Below, in pieces: positions 1 to 8,816 of a DNA stretch of 36,710 nt (the stretch's first letter is position 1; each line of letters starts with the position of its first letter). Below the pieces are notes generated by a model. That model made no database searches, was not told the origin of the DNA, and was given only the letters and a program-made list of their open reading frames with translations. This DNA comes from Nitriliruptoraceae bacterium. GTDB lineage: Bacteria > Actinomycetota > Nitriliruptoria > Nitriliruptorales > Nitriliruptoraceae. A program made the translations under genes and the position numbers. Location: positions 1 to 36,710 of the forward strand of contig PWLR01000011.1 in the NCBI GenBank assembly GCA_003558435.1, written 5' to 3'.

Positions 1-77
1 CCCCCGCCGTCACCGCATGCGGTCAAGACCATCGCGGCGGCAGCCAGTGCTGCAGGCCACTTCAAGTGTTTCCCCAC
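1..77 (-). CDS. Lipoprotein, N-terminal fragment running off the window
   Basis: Only the first 25 codons are present. They read as a bacterial lipoprotein signal peptide: GTG start at 77, basic n-region (MGKHLKW), Ala-rich hydrophobic stretch (PAALAAAAMV), then lipobox LTAC, with the modified Cys near residue 21 and a Gly/Asp linker after it. A strong Shine-Dalgarno AGGAGG (91-86) sits 8 nt before the GTG, which fixes the start. In actinobacteria such a leader often belongs to an ABC-transporter solute-binding protein, but the mature domain is outside the window, so the function is unknown. Confidence 0.8.
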   Translation of the reverse strand, partial: MGKHLKWPAALAAAAMVLTACGDGG

Positions 78-93
78 GGAACTCTCCTCCTGG

Positions 94-114
94 GCCCGGA
101 CGGTCGGTCCGGGC
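94..114 (-). promoter_or_regulatory. Hairpin in the leader of the lipoprotein gene
   Basis: A perfect inverted repeat, GCCCGGAC (94-101) and GTCCGGGC (107-114) with a 5-nt loop, lies 2 nt upstream of the AGGAGG of the lipoprotein gene. In the mRNA it would form a GC-only stem just before the ribosome binding site. It could modulate translation or mark the 5' end of the transcript. The rest of 78-333 shows no supported gene. Confidence 0.4.
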
Positions 115-333
115 TCTCTCCACACACTGGCGCCGGCGGCTCCAGTCGGCGCGAACGCCACGTGTGATCTCGCCCGAACATCAGTGTAGGACGCTCGCTC
201 GCACAACCTACGACCGCGCGCGTAGGTCGGTCGCGAAACCGCACGTACGCGGTCCCCCACCGCACGTCCTCGCGGGTACCACCAGCGGCCCTCATCGCCG
301 TCGGTGGCGGCGTCCCGCCCCGCCCCCGGCGAC

Positions 334-897
334 CTAGCCCGCCTCCGCCGCTGCCGTGGGTGGCGAGACCTCGAGATACACGAACCGCAGTTCCGCCACC
401 ACCACGAGCGTGCCCTCCGGGTCGTGTAGTTCCACGTCCACCTCCACGCGCGGCCGCTCACCGGCGTCAGCCGCCGCCAGCGCCGGAGTCAGGACCTCCT
501 CGCCGACCACCGCGGTCGCCAGCAGCTCGCCCCGGGCCGGCGCCACGTACTTCACCGTCAGCGCGCCCAACACCGGCACGTAGCCGCGTGCGAGCAACGG
601 TTGCAGGCGCGTGGCCGCGGCCATCGCGCCGGCGAGTTCGACCGGCGCCAGCTCGGCGATGGCATGGACCCCTGCCAGGTGGTTGTGCAACCGCCCGTCG
701 TCGGCCAGCCGGGTCACGGCGCGTCCGACCTCCAACTCCGAGACCGTCACCCCGAGGTGGCGGTTGAAGGGCAGCTGCGCGCCCATCTGCACCAGACCGT
801 CGAAGAAGGCCTCGACGTCGGCTCGGGACTCCGGGCCGCGAGGCTCGGTGGCCTCGTCCGGGCTGGTTCCGGGAGCGGCTGTGCCGTGCTCGGTCAT
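334..897 (-). CDS. Hotdog-fold thioesterase, DUF4442/PaaI-like
   Basis: Product of 187 aa. The central part (LHNHLAGVHAIAELAPVELAGAMAA, then VPVLGALTVKYVAPARGEL) matches the hotdog pattern of DUF4442/PaaI-type acyl-CoA thioesterases: an Asn-His loop, the long central helix, then the 'KY..PARG' strand. The first ~30 residues are a low-complexity Pro/Glu-rich extension. The ATG at 897 is chosen because the frame upstream (to 1278) runs antisense through otsA and has no protein-like character; a weak GAGGCG lies before it. The substrate cannot be read from sequence. It diverges from otsA across a 277-bp gap. Confidence 0.75.
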   Translation of the reverse strand: MTEHGTAAPGTSPDEATEPRGPESRADVEAFFDGLVQMGAQLPFNRHLGVTVSELEVGRAVTRLADDGRLHNHLAGVHAIAELAPVELAGAMAAATRLQPLLARGYVPVLGALTVKYVAPARGELLATAVVGEEVLTPALAAADAGERPRVEVDVELHDPEGTLVVVAELRFVYLEVSPPTAAAEAG

Positions 898-1087
898 CGC
901 GTCGCCTCGCTTCTCGGTCGCGGTCCCGGGCGCGGCAGCGACCGGGACCGGACGCCGTGGTCGCCGTACCCCGATCTGGGCGCGAACGCTAACGGGTGTC
1001 GGGGCACCACGCCGCATGCGCTCGCTCCCCCACGTCCGCGTCCAGCTGGACACCTCGGCGTCCGACCATCCCGGCTCACTACGCTCG

Positions 1088-1118
1088 CCGTGGGCCGATG
1101 TCACGCTCCGGCCCACGG
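1088..1118. promoter_or_regulatory. Inverted repeat in the otsA leader
   Basis: Ten-base arms CCGTGGGCCG (1088-1097) and CGGCCCACGG (1109-1118) flank an 11-nt spacer, 56 nt before the otsA start. The repeat is perfect. It lies in the 277-bp divergent gap between the thioesterase gene and otsA, so it could be an operator for either gene or an RNA hairpin in the otsA leader. No -10/-35 pair is convincing here. Confidence 0.4.
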
Positions 1119-1174
1119 TCGCCCGTCCTCCTGGACCGCACACGCCCTGCTGCACCCATCCGACGGAGTCCCTG

Positions 1175-2587
1175 TTGCAACAACTCGAACGTCCCCTCGT
1201 CGTGATCGCCAACCGACTGCCCGTGTCCCGGGGCCCCGAGGGCTGGCATGCATCCTCCGGCGGGCTCGTCACCGCCATGCGCCCCGTGATCGAACAGGTC
1301 GGGGGTGCCTGGGTCGGCTGGGACGACGACCCCGAAGGCGTGCCGCGCCGGGTCGATGACTTCTCCTGCGACCTGTTCCCCGTCAGCCTCAGCCAGGCTG
1401 AGGTCCAGGGCTACTACCACGGCTTCGCCAACCGGACGATCTGGCCGTTGTTCCACGACCTGGTGGTCGAGCCCGTGATCGACCGCGGCTGGTGGCGCAC
1501 CTACGCGGAGGTCAACAACCGCTTCGCCGACGCCGCGGCCCAGGTCATCGAGGAACTCGACACACCTCCGATGTTGTGGATCCAGGACTACCACCTGATG
1601 CTGCTACCCGAGCTGCTCCGCCGGCGGTTCCCGGCATCGCCCATCGGCTTCTTCCTCCACATCCCCTTCCCACCCCCGGAGCTGGTGGCCCGACTCCCCT
1701 GGCGCGACCAGCTGCTGCACGGCCTGCTCGCCGCCGACAGCCTGGGCTTCCACACCCCCCGCTACCGGGACAACTTCGCGAGTTCGGTGCAGCAGCTCGT
1801 CTCCGGCGTCACCGTGATGGGCGACACGCTCGTCATGGCCGATGGACACCAGATCCGCACCGGAGCCCACCCCATCTCGATCGATGCCGACGAGTTCGCG
1901 ACGCTGGCGACCAGTGAGGCCACGGAGCACGAACTCGATGAGCTGAAGGAGCAGTTCTCGGGCCGGAAGGTGTTCCTCGGGGTGGATCGCCTCGACTACA
2001 CCAAGGGCATCCGGCACCGGTTGCAGTCGATCGAACTGCTGCTCGAGCGCCGGCCCGAACTCCGTGGGGAGGTCGCCTTCGTCCAGATCGCCGTGCCGTC
2101 CCGCGACGACGTCAAGGAGTACCGCGAGCTGCGCCAACAGGTGGAACGCGAGGTCGGGCGCATCAACGGCCGGTTCACCGAACCCGGGCACGACGTCCCG
2201 GTGCACTACTTCTACCGCAGCGTCCCGCGCGAAGCCCTCGCGGCCTACTACCGTCTCGCTGATGTGATGTGCGTCACCCCGTTGAAGGACGGGATGAACC
2301 TCGTCGCCAAGGAGTTCGTCACCGTCCAGGCGGCCGCGGGAGAGGCCGGGGTGCTGATGTTGAGCGAGTTCTGCGGGACCGCCATCGAGTTCGGTGACGA
2401 CGCCGTGCGATGCAACCCCTTCGACGTCGAAGGACAGAGCTACCTGATGGAGACCGCGCTGCAGATCGACGACGACGACCGTCGTGGCCGTATCGCACGC
2501 ATGGCCGACGCCGTGCACGAGCGGGACGTCTACCGTTGGGTCGACGACGAACTCGCCGACATCCGACGGGGAAGCGAGGGACCGTGA
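1175..2587 (+). CDS. otsA: Alpha,alpha-trehalose-phosphate synthase (GT20)
   Basis: Catalyses transfer of glucose from a nucleotide sugar to glucose-6-phosphate, giving trehalose-6-phosphate in the cytosol. It is full length for the family (470 aa). Visible GT20 motifs: NRLPVS near residue 13, GGLVTAM near 29, WVGWDDD near 46, [20 protein letters not shown], the donor-binding [10 protein letters not shown] (about 270-279, with the Arg and Lys expected for phosphate binding) and [10 protein letters not shown] (about 372-381). The start is TTG 1175, with GGAG at 1165-1168; the in-frame codons further upstream overlap the antisense thioesterase gene. The stop overlaps the otsB start as GTGA, so the two are translationally coupled. 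Trehalose is a stress and osmotic protectant, in keeping with the NAGGN genes later in the window. Confidence 0.95.
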   Translation: MQQLERPLVVIANRLPVSRGPEGWHASSGGLVTAMRPVIEQVGGAWVGWDDDPEGVPRRVDDFSCDLFPVSLSQAEVQGYYHGFANRTIWPLFHDLVVEPVIDRGWWRTYAEVNNRFADAAAQVIEELDTPPMLWIQDYHLMLLPELLRRRFPASPIGFFLHIPFPPPELVARLPWRDQLLHGLLAADSLGFHTPRYRDNFASSVQQLVSGVTVMGDTLVMADGHQIRTGAHPISIDADEFATLATSEATEHELDELKEQFSGRKVFLGVDRLDYTKGIRHRLQSIELLLERRPELRGEVAFVQIAVPSRDDVKEYRELRQQVEREVGRINGRFTEPGHDVPVHYFYRSVPREALAAYYRLADVMCVTPLKDGMNLVAKEFVTVQAAAGEAGVLMLSEFCGTAIEFGDDAVRCNPFDVEGQSYLMETALQIDDDDRRGRIARMADAVHERDVYRWVDDELADIRRGSEGP

Positions 2588-3399
2588 ACCACCAGGCCGC
2601 AGGAGCGGGCGTCCACCCGGACGCAGCACCCGACGACCCGGCTGAACTCGCGGCGGCGCTCGGGCCGATCGAGGCGCGGCTGCTCGTGCTCGACTTCGAC
2701 GGGGTGCTCGCCAACATCGTGGACCACCCCGACAACGCGTGGCCGGTCGCCGGCGCGATGGAGGCCGTGAGCGCCCTCGCCGGGCGGACGTCGGTCGCGG
2801 TGGTCTCCGGTCGGCCGATCTCGGACCTGCAGGCCCGGCTCGGATCGTTGCCGGTGACCCTGGCCGGCGCCCACGGCGCCGAGGTGGTCCACACCGACGG
2901 GTCGGTGCAACACCTCGTCGACGCCACCGACCTGACCGAACGCCTCGACGCTACCGAGGAGGAGTTGCGCTCCCTGGTGGATGCGGAACCCGGCTGGCTC
3001 GTCGAGCGCAAGCCGACCGCCGTGGCCGTCCACCACCGGTTGGCGTCCAACGACAGCGTCGAGGAACTCCTTCCGCGGGTACGTGCCCACCTCGACCGGT
3101 CCACCGCGGGGCCGCCCCCCTTCACGGTGCTCTCCGGCAAGGCCGTGCTGGAACTACGGCCCGCCGACGTCGACAAGGGGCGTGCACTCGACCTCATCGC
3201 CGAACGCACACCCGGGCTCACACCGGTCGTGCTGGGCGATGATGTCACCGACGAGGACGCGTTCAGCGCCGCGATCGCGCGTGGCGGGACGGCGGTGCTG
3301 GTGGCCGATACCCCGCGCGAGTCCGTTGCCTCGTACCGCTTGCGCGACCCGGAGGCGGTCGTCAGCTTCCTCGTCGCCCTCGCCCACACAGAGAACTGA
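2584..3399 (+). CDS. otsB: Trehalose-6-phosphate phosphatase (HAD)
   Basis: Dephosphorylates trehalose-6-phosphate, the second step after OtsA. Product of 271 aa. HAD motif I is LDFDGVLANI (nucleophile Asp37, acid Asp39), motif II is VVSGRPISDL (about 74-83), GAHGAEV marks the cap domain, and the late motifs are LELRPADVDKGRAL and LGDDVTDEDAF (about 217-227), all typical of OtsB. GTG start 2584 lies inside the otsA stop (GTGA), with GAGGG a few bases before. A 20-residue Ala/Asp-rich tail precedes the HAD fold and is probably disordered. Confidence 0.95.
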   Translation: MNHQAAGAGVHPDAAPDDPAELAAALGPIEARLLVLDFDGVLANIVDHPDNAWPVAGAMEAVSALAGRTSVAVVSGRPISDLQARLGSLPVTLAGAHGAEVVHTDGSVQHLVDATDLTERLDATEEELRSLVDAEPGWLVERKPTAVAVHHRLASNDSVEELLPRVRAHLDRSTAGPPPFTVLSGKAVLELRPADVDKGRALDLIAERTPGLTPVVLGDDVTDEDAFSAAIARGGTAVLVADTPRESVASYRLRDPEAVVSFLVALAHTEN

Positions 3400-3405
3400 T
3401 CACCG

Positions 3406-4287
3406 ATGTCACGCCCGAGCCTTCCGTCCCGGAGCCGGGGACTGTTGCTCCAGGTGACCGGCACCATGAAGCCCCGCCCGGTCCGCTTCACGGTCATCGG
3501 ACTCGGACTCGTCCTGACCGTGGGCCTGCACGCACTGCTCGGTGACCCTCGCATCGCCTGGGGCAGTATCCCCCTGGTACTGATCGCCGGGCTCGCCGGC
3601 GGCAACCGGTCACCGCTGATCGTCGCGGGCATCGCCGCGCTCGCCCACCTCGCGGTCGATGTGGTCCTGGGCGTCGCGGCCAGCGACCTGCTGGGACTCC
3701 TGCTGCGTTCCCTGGTGCTCCCAGGCATCGGTCTGGTCGGGATGGCCGGTCAGCTCAGCGAACGTCAGCGTGGCCAGGCCGCGGAACGCGCCGTCAGCGA
3801 GGACCCGGTCACCGGGCTGTGGAACGTGCGTTCCTTCTACGACCACCTGGCCCGGCTACGGGCCGCGGACGAGGGGTTCACCATCCTGCTGGCGGACATC
3901 CGTGGCATGCGGGCACTCAACGAACGCTACGGCCACCCGACGGGCACCGAGGCGATGCGCGCGCTCGCCCACGTGTTGCGCCGCGTGGCCGGCACGCAGG
4001 TGCGTGCCTCACGGCTGGGCAGCGACGAGGTCGCCATCGCGCTGGTCGGCCCCGACCGCGAGCGGGCCCGGTCGATCATCGACCAGGTCATCGCCCGCCT
4101 CCACGATGAGCAGGTGACCCTGCCGGATGGCGAACGCTTCGAGGTCCACGCCGCCTACGGCATCGCCCACTTCCCGGAGGATGGTGCTGACGAGGTCACG
4201 GTGCTCCGGGCCGCCGACCGCGCGAAGGAACGGGCCAAGACCGCCGGCATGGACCGCGTCGGTACGGCCGACGGCGACGTCAGCTGA
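3406..4287 (+). CDS. Membrane-anchored GGDEF-domain protein
   Basis: Product of 293 aa: a basic N-terminus, about four hydrophobic segments between residues 25 and 118, then a GGDEF domain (about 128-290) beginning SEDPVTGLWNVRSFYDHL. The signature is altered. The usual GG(D/E)EF reads GSDEV, and the usual D(I/L)D is DIRG. The first metal-binding Asp (LLADI) and the acidic third signature residue are kept, so c-di-GMP synthesis is possible but unproven. No allosteric RxxD site is evident before the motif. It starts 6 nt after otsB and is probably co-transcribed. ATG 3466 is an alternative start but would cut into the N-terminal basic segment. Confidence 0.85.
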   Translation: MSRPSLPSRSRGLLLQVTGTMKPRPVRFTVIGLGLVLTVGLHALLGDPRIAWGSIPLVLIAGLAGGNRSPLIVAGIAALAHLAVDVVLGVAASDLLGLLLRSLVLPGIGLVGMAGQLSERQRGQAAERAVSEDPVTGLWNVRSFYDHLARLRAADEGFTILLADIRGMRALNERYGHPTGTEAMRALAHVLRRVAGTQVRASRLGSDEVAIALVGPDRERARSIIDQVIARLHDEQVTLPDGERFEVHAAYGIAHFPEDGADEVTVLRAADRAKERAKTAGMDRVGTADGDVS

Positions 4288-4301
4288 GGACGTCAGCTGA
4301 G
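4276..4301 (+). repeat. 13-bp tandem duplication over the GGDEF stop codon
   Basis: GACGTCAGCTGAG occurs twice head to tail (4276-4288 and 4289-4301), followed by a third GACGTC. The first copy holds the last codons and TGA of the GGDEF gene; the second lies in the 3' flank. It looks like a recent slippage duplication. Confidence 0.8.
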
Positions 4302-4354
4302 GACGTCGCGATCCGCTCAACGCGCCCCCGCGCGACCATCCGGGCCACCCACCG

Positions 4355-5083
4355 TCAGGCCGGCACCACCAGCAGCCGTCGGCATTGCGGGCAGGTCGTG
4401 AGCGGCGGCCCCGCGTACAGCTGGCCGACGTCGGCCATCGACAGCTCGATCCGGCAGGCCGAACAGGCGTTGCCGACCAGCTTCCCGACGCCGGTGCCCC
4501 CTGCGCGCTTGGCCGCCTGCTCGTAGCGCGCCAGCAGTTCGTCGGGCAGATCACGCGCCTCGGCCTCGCGCACGGCGCCGAGTTCGGCCTGTTCGGCGAT
4601 CAGTTCCTTCGCGGCCCGGTCGCGGGCCTCCGTGCGGGTCGCCACCAGCTCGCGTTCCGCCGCCTGGGTGGCCGCCAGACCGTCCGCGCGACCCTGGAGC
4701 TCCTCGACGGTCTCCAGGACCTCGAGGAGCAGTTCCTCGTGCTCGTCGATGCGCCGGACCGTGGTCTCGATCTCCGCCTCGACCGCCTTCATCTCGCGGG
4801 CGTTGGCGACCGCGCCGCTGTAGAGGCGGGTGCGCTCCGCGTCGCGACGCTGGGTGAGGACGTCGATCTCGCGTTCCAGCTGCCGCTGACCGGCCGCGGC
4901 GCGGTCGAGTTCGACCCGCACGTCGTCGTACTCGCGGCCCAACGCCGCGACGCGCTCGATCGACGCATCGAGTTGCTGCTGTTCGGGCAGGTCGTCGAGC
5001 TGATGCTCGATGCGACGGAGCCGACTGTCGGTCGCCTGGAGCTCGAGCAACAGCTCGAGCTGATCGGGGGTCATCTCGGCCAT
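4355..5083 (-). CDS. Coiled-coil protein with C-terminal C4 zinc ribbon (DUF164/CT398 family)
   Basis: Product of 242 aa. Residues ~5-180 are a long charged heptad-rich helix pair (LELLLELQATDSRLRRIEHQ onward). The C-terminus carries a zinc ribbon, CSAC...CPQC, spaced as in the DUF164 family. Family members are proposed nucleic-acid or scaffold proteins; no enzymatic role is known. ATG 5083 has GGAGGTGA directly upstream, inside the end of the Nif3-like gene, whose TGA lies 1 nt before this ATG. The pairing of a Nif3-like and a DUF164 gene is common in actinobacteria. Confidence 0.9.
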   Translation of the reverse strand: MAEMTPDQLELLLELQATDSRLRRIEHQLDDLPEQQQLDASIERVAALGREYDDVRVELDRAAAGQRQLEREIDVLTQRRDAERTRLYSGAVANAREMKAVEAEIETTVRRIDEHEELLLEVLETVEELQGRADGLAATQAAERELVATRTEARDRAAKELIAEQAELGAVREAEARDLPDELLARYEQAAKRAGGTGVGKLVGNACSACRIELSMADVGQLYAGPPLTTCPQCRRLLVVPA

Positions 5084-5084
5084 C

Positions 5085-6233
5085 TCACCTCCAGGGTCCG
5101 GTCGGGGTGCCCGACGCTACCACCGGCGCGCTCAACCCCCGGGCGGCGGCCAGTTCCACGAGCCGGTCGACCCACGCCGGCATGGCGGCCACCTCGGTCG
5201 CATGATGGCCGGCGTCGATCATCGCGAGCCCCTGCTCGAGGGCGTCGAGCGTGACGTGGTGCCGTAGGTCGCCGGTGATGTAGACGTCCGCCCCGGCACC
5301 GAGCGCCGCGCCGATGAGCCCGTCCCCGGCACCACCCACGGTGGCGACCCGTTCGACCAGCCGGTCCGGATCGCCGGCGAACCGAAGGTGCGGCGCCGGC
5401 AGCCGGTCCCGGACCAGTGCCGCGAGATCCGCGAGGCGCTGCGGGCTCGGCAACTCCCCGACCCGACCGAACCCCACCTCGGCCCCCTCGATGACCGGGA
5501 TCAGGTGGTAGGCGGCTTCCTCGTACGGGTGGGCGTCGCGCAGCGCCCGGATCACGGCGCCGACACGTGCGCGCGGCACCGTGACCTCCAAGCGGACCTC
5601 CGGTTCGGCGGCGTCCTCACCGACCGCGCCGGCATAGGGGTCGCTACCGGCCAGCGGGCGGAACGTGCCGGTCCCCGCGACCCGGAACGAACAGCGTTCG
5701 TAGTCGCCGACCCGGCCGGCCCCGGCCGCGCTCAGGGCGTCGATCACCGCCTCGACCGCCTCGTCCGGCACGAAGGTGACCAGGGTGCTGCGTCGTCCCT
5801 CTCGCAGCTCGGTCGTCAACGGTGTGGGCGATCGCAGCCCCAGCAGCGTGGCCACCGGATCGGAGGTTCCGGCACCGTCGCGGGCGACGTCGAGGTTGGT
5901 GTGCGCGGCGGCCACCGCCACCCCGGCGCGTGCGGCCGCCAGCGCCGTACGTCCGCTGGCGCTCGACGGGGTCAGTGACCTCAGTGGTTGGAACAGCAAC
6001 GGGTGATGGGCCAGGATCAGGCTCGGCGGGCCGTCCGCGGCCTCCTCGACGACGGCCGAGGTCACGTCCAGCGCGACCAGGACCCGCTCGATCGGAGCCG
6101 CGGGGTCGCCCACCTGGAGCCCCACGTGATCCCACGCGGCGGCCTCCTCGGGTGGGTAGGCGTCATCGAGCAGGGCCATCCAGTCCGCGACCGTGTCACC
6201 GCTACCGGGTCGCTCGCCCGCCTGCTGACCCAC
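5085..6233 (-). CDS. Nif3-like dinuclear metal centre protein (YqfO/YbgI, DUF34)
   Basis: Product of 382 aa, matching the longer Nif3 form with an internal PII-like domain. N-terminal half: WDHVGLQVGDP, ILAHHPLLF and AAHTNLDV, which supply metal ligands. The middle insert (about 165-275) runs from LVTFVPDEAVEAVIDAL to DAHPYEEAAYHLIPV. The C-terminal half has DVYITGDLRHH and IDAGHHATE. GTG 6233 is chosen because AGGAG lies 7 nt upstream; the first Met within the fold would remove a conserved first helix (VADWMALLDDAYPP). The physiological role of the family is unsettled; a GTP cyclohydrolase-like or metal-chaperone role has been suggested. Confidence 0.9.
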   Translation of the reverse strand: MGQQAGERPGSGDTVADWMALLDDAYPPEEAAAWDHVGLQVGDPAAPIERVLVALDVTSAVVEEAADGPPSLILAHHPLLFQPLRSLTPSSASGRTALAAARAGVAVAAAHTNLDVARDGAGTSDPVATLLGLRSPTPLTTELREGRRSTLVTFVPDEAVEAVIDALSAAGAGRVGDYERCSFRVAGTGTFRPLAGSDPYAGAVGEDAAEPEVRLEVTVPRARVGAVIRALRDAHPYEEAAYHLIPVIEGAEVGFGRVGELPSPQRLADLAALVRDRLPAPHLRFAGDPDRLVERVATVGGAGDGLIGAALGAGADVYITGDLRHHVTLDALEQGLAMIDAGHHATEVAAMPAWVDRLVELAAARGLSAPVVASGTPTGPWR

Positions 6234-6322
6234 GTGCTGACTCCTGTCGTCGCCGTCGTCCCCGAGCCTAGGCCTCGCGGCGCTACGCCCCGCCGTGGTG
6301 TCGTCGAGTGGCTGACGCCCCA

Positions 6323-6363
6323 CGGGCGGGTAGCTCAGATGGCGGGAACTCCTCGTCTACACC
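6323..6363 (+). pseudogene. Decayed copy of the 5' half of tRNA-Val
   Basis: Bases 6323-6344 match the intact tRNA-Val (13955-13976) exactly, covering the acceptor 5' strand, the D-stem start and the D-loop. The next 19 bases differ at 4 positions and stop at the end of the anticodon loop (TCTACAC versus TTTACAC). No T-arm or 3' acceptor strand follows, so it cannot be a functional tRNA. Both copies have the same orientation, 7.6 kb apart. It may be one flank of an old integration event or a decayed tRNA duplicate. The rest of 6234-6601 has no supported gene. Confidence 0.75.
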
Positions 6364-6601
6364 CGAGCGCGAGAGGGGCCTGGTCGTGACCACCTCGTCG
6401 CCCTCCGAGGGTTCGGCCGTTGCCGCCGTCATCAGCCCGGCAGGCGACCCGCCGGGTCGAGTTCTCGCGAGCCGGCCTCCGTGGGCATCCCGGCCCTCCC
6501 GGCGATGTCGTGGCCGGGGATCGCGCCGACGAACTGGGGGGTACCGCACCGGTGGCGGCGATCACGGTTGTACGCCGTGAGGACCACGGGTGTCCCGCGG
6601 G

Positions 6602-8746
6602 TCACGACTCCCAGGTGATCGGGGCGTGCGGGTCGGGTTGGTAGCTGCAGTAGGTTCCGGTGCGGATGGTCCGGTCGAGGTGCTCTCCGAGCGCGGGATG
6701 GTGCTCCCCGATCCGCTTCATGGCGTGGCGCACCGCTCGCGTGACGCTCGCCCGCGCACGTTCGGCGGTCGAGCCGACCCGACGCTCGCGTCCGCCGAGA
6801 CCGACGGCGTTCGCCAACTCGCGGACCAGGAAGTCGCGATCGACCGTCGCCCGGGCGGCGCGTTGCTGATCCCCGAGGTCCTCGGCCTCCTGGATGTCGT
6901 GCTCGATCTCCTCCAGGCGACGCCGGTAGGCCGCCTTGGCCCGGGCATCGATCACCTCGCCCGCATCGCTCCCACCTGCGTTGGTGACGGCGAGCGCCGG
7001 ATCCTCCGGCAACCCGCGCGGCCGCTCGGCGTCGACCTCCGAGGCGACGAGATCGGCGGCGTGGAACTCGCGGCCGGGTTCGGCCAGGAGGCGTGCGAGG
7101 TAGTGCAGCCCACGTAGGTCGCGCAGGTGTCTGGTGTCCCCCCCGTACCCGAGCGACCAGAAGTCCCCGTCGCAACGGAAGACCCCCCGATCGGCCGCCG
7201 CGGACATCTGGCCAGCCACTCCTGGCAGTCCCTGCGCCAACGGGTCCTGCGACGCGACGCCCGACCGCGGCGCGGCAGCGGTCAGGGCCTCACCGGCCCG
7301 TTGTGCCACCCGCGCGGCACCTCGTGCATCGATGCGCTCGAAGATCGAGCGCGCCGCGCCGAACTCCAGCGAGGCGTGGTGGTGGTCGCCGTTGTGTCGG
7401 TGGGTCTCGGCGAGGCCCATGCGCGCCTGCCCGGCTTCGTAGGGCGCCGACAGCTGGCTCCAGAGCCGCACCGCCCGGTCGAACCCCGCCCGTGCGCCGG
7501 TCAGGTCCCCGTCGGCGAGGGCGACCTGGGCGCACGCCGTGGCGGCGCACGCCTCCAGCGCCTCGCTGTCGAAGCGCACGGCGATCCGCGCCAACTCGTC
7601 GGCAGCGTGACGGGCGCGATCGGGATCACCGGCCGCCACGCTGATCTCCACCAGGGCGCCCAACAGCGGTGCCCGCCGGAGCTCGGTGCTGGGCGGCAAC
7701 TCCTTGGACGGGATATCGAGCGGATGGGCCAGAGCGTCCTCGATCGAGGCGACGGCCGCGCCGACCGCGCCCTGGGCGAGCAGGAGCAGGGCGTAGCCCG
7801 GCTGCGGTTCCCAGCCCGCCTCGTAGGCCTCCAGGAAGGCCGCCTGCGCGCCGTCGAGGTCGCCGCGCTGCAGACGGATGCGACCGAGTTCGCTCAGTGG
7901 CCATCCGAACTCGCGTCGCAGGGTCGGCCGCAGATCGCGGCATGCCGCCAGCGCCTCGTCCTCCGCTCGCTCGGAGTCCCCGCGCAAACGCAGGATCTCG
8001 GCGCGATGCACCCGGCACCGCCCCCGCACGCTGCCCATGCTGTGGCCGTGGCACCACCGCTCCATCGCCTCGGTCCACTCCTCGGCACGGTCGTACTGGG
8101 CCAGGCCCTGCCAGGCGCAGACCAGTTCGCAGTACAACAGCCCGACCGTGAGCGGATCGACCTCGCCGGAGACCGCCACCACCGCCGCGTCGTCGAGCAG
8201 GTCGAGGCCCCGTTGGACGTCACCGGCGAGGATGGCCCCACGGGCCTCGGCGACCCGCCCCATGGCATGCGCGCCGGGTACGCCCTGCTCCGCGCCGATG
8301 GTGGCCGCCTGCCGCGCCCGGTGTTCCGCCGCCGAGAAGTCGCCCGACAGCAACCGTTCGTAGGTCCTGGCGACCGCGAGCCACGCGTGCACGGGGGCGA
8401 CGTCGCGGCCCTCGAGGAGACGCTCGGCCCGTTTGGTCCATGCCCGCACGGGCGCCATGAGGCCGGTGTCCATCATCAGGTGCATCGCGATGCGCGTCGC
8501 CGCCACGGCTGCCGAGGCCGGATCGTCGGCCGCGAGACGCTCGGCGTGGGCGCGTTCCCAGGCATCGATGGTCGCGTCGAGGTCGCCGGTGGCGTAGGCG
8601 ACCTCGGCGAGCAGCGCCAGGTCGTCGAAGCCCAGCCGGGTGACGTGGTCGGCCTGGCGAAGGATGCGGTAGGCCGCGTCCCAGTCACAGCGACCGGCGG
8701 CCGCGCGCCCCGCGTCGAGCAGGCTCTGCGCCGACGCGGCCTCCAT
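6602..8746 (-). CDS. TPR-rich regulator-like protein with a conserved C-terminal effector module
   Basis: Product of 714 aa. Residues 1-~480 are helical repeats of TPR type (for example DWDAAYRILRQADHVTR, GDLDGAQAAFLEAYEAG, GDLTGARAGFDRAVRLW), as in MalT/LuxR-family regulators. After a short linker, the C-terminal ~190 residues begin FRCDGDFWSLGYGGDTRHLRDLRGLHYLARLL. They continue with a helical stretch (RRRLEEIEHDIQEAED) and end in RAVRHAMKRIGEHHPALGEHL and GTYCSYQPDP. That tail recurs at the end of many large actinobacterial ATPase/TPR regulators and may bind DNA. No AAA+ ATPase domain is present. ATG 8746 has GGAGGTGGAGCC before it. The gene diverges from the cupin gene across a palindrome. 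Confidence 0.8.
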   Translation of the reverse strand: MEAASAQSLLDAGRAAAGRCDWDAAYRILRQADHVTRLGFDDLALLAEVAYATGDLDATIDAWERAHAERLAADDPASAAVAATRIAMHLMMDTGLMAPVRAWTKRAERLLEGRDVAPVHAWLAVARTYERLLSGDFSAAEHRARQAATIGAEQGVPGAHAMGRVAEARGAILAGDVQRGLDLLDDAAVVAVSGEVDPLTVGLLYCELVCAWQGLAQYDRAEEWTEAMERWCHGHSMGSVRGRCRVHRAEILRLRGDSERAEDEALAACRDLRPTLRREFGWPLSELGRIRLQRGDLDGAQAAFLEAYEAGWEPQPGYALLLLAQGAVGAAVASIEDALAHPLDIPSKELPPSTELRRAPLLGALVEISVAAGDPDRARHAADELARIAVRFDSEALEACAATACAQVALADGDLTGARAGFDRAVRLWSQLSAPYEAGQARMGLAETHRHNGDHHHASLEFGAARSIFERIDARGAARVAQRAGEALTAAAPRSGVASQDPLAQGLPGVAGQMSAAADRGVFRCDGDFWSLGYGGDTRHLRDLRGLHYLARLLAEPGREFHAADLVASEVDAERPRGLPEDPALAVTNAGGSDAGEVIDARAKAAYRRRLEEIEHDIQEAEDLGDQQRAARATVDRDFLVRELANAVGLGGRERRVGSTAERARASVTRAVRHAMKRIGEHHPALGEHLDRTIRTGTYCSYQPDPHAPITWES

Positions 8747-8816
8747 GGCTCCACCTCCTCGAGCCGACGTCACGTCCCGAGCGTAGGTGGCGACGCACGC
8801 GAGCTGGAACGGCCAT

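Noticed and set aside
2319..3728. 469-codon open frame on the - strand
   Set aside because: Antisense shadow of otsB; Arg/Ser-rich composition with no motif.
6323..6396. Functional second tRNA-Val
   Set aside because: The D-stem is mismatched, the anticodon stem cannot form five pairs with a seven-base loop, and no T-arm or 3' acceptor strand follows.
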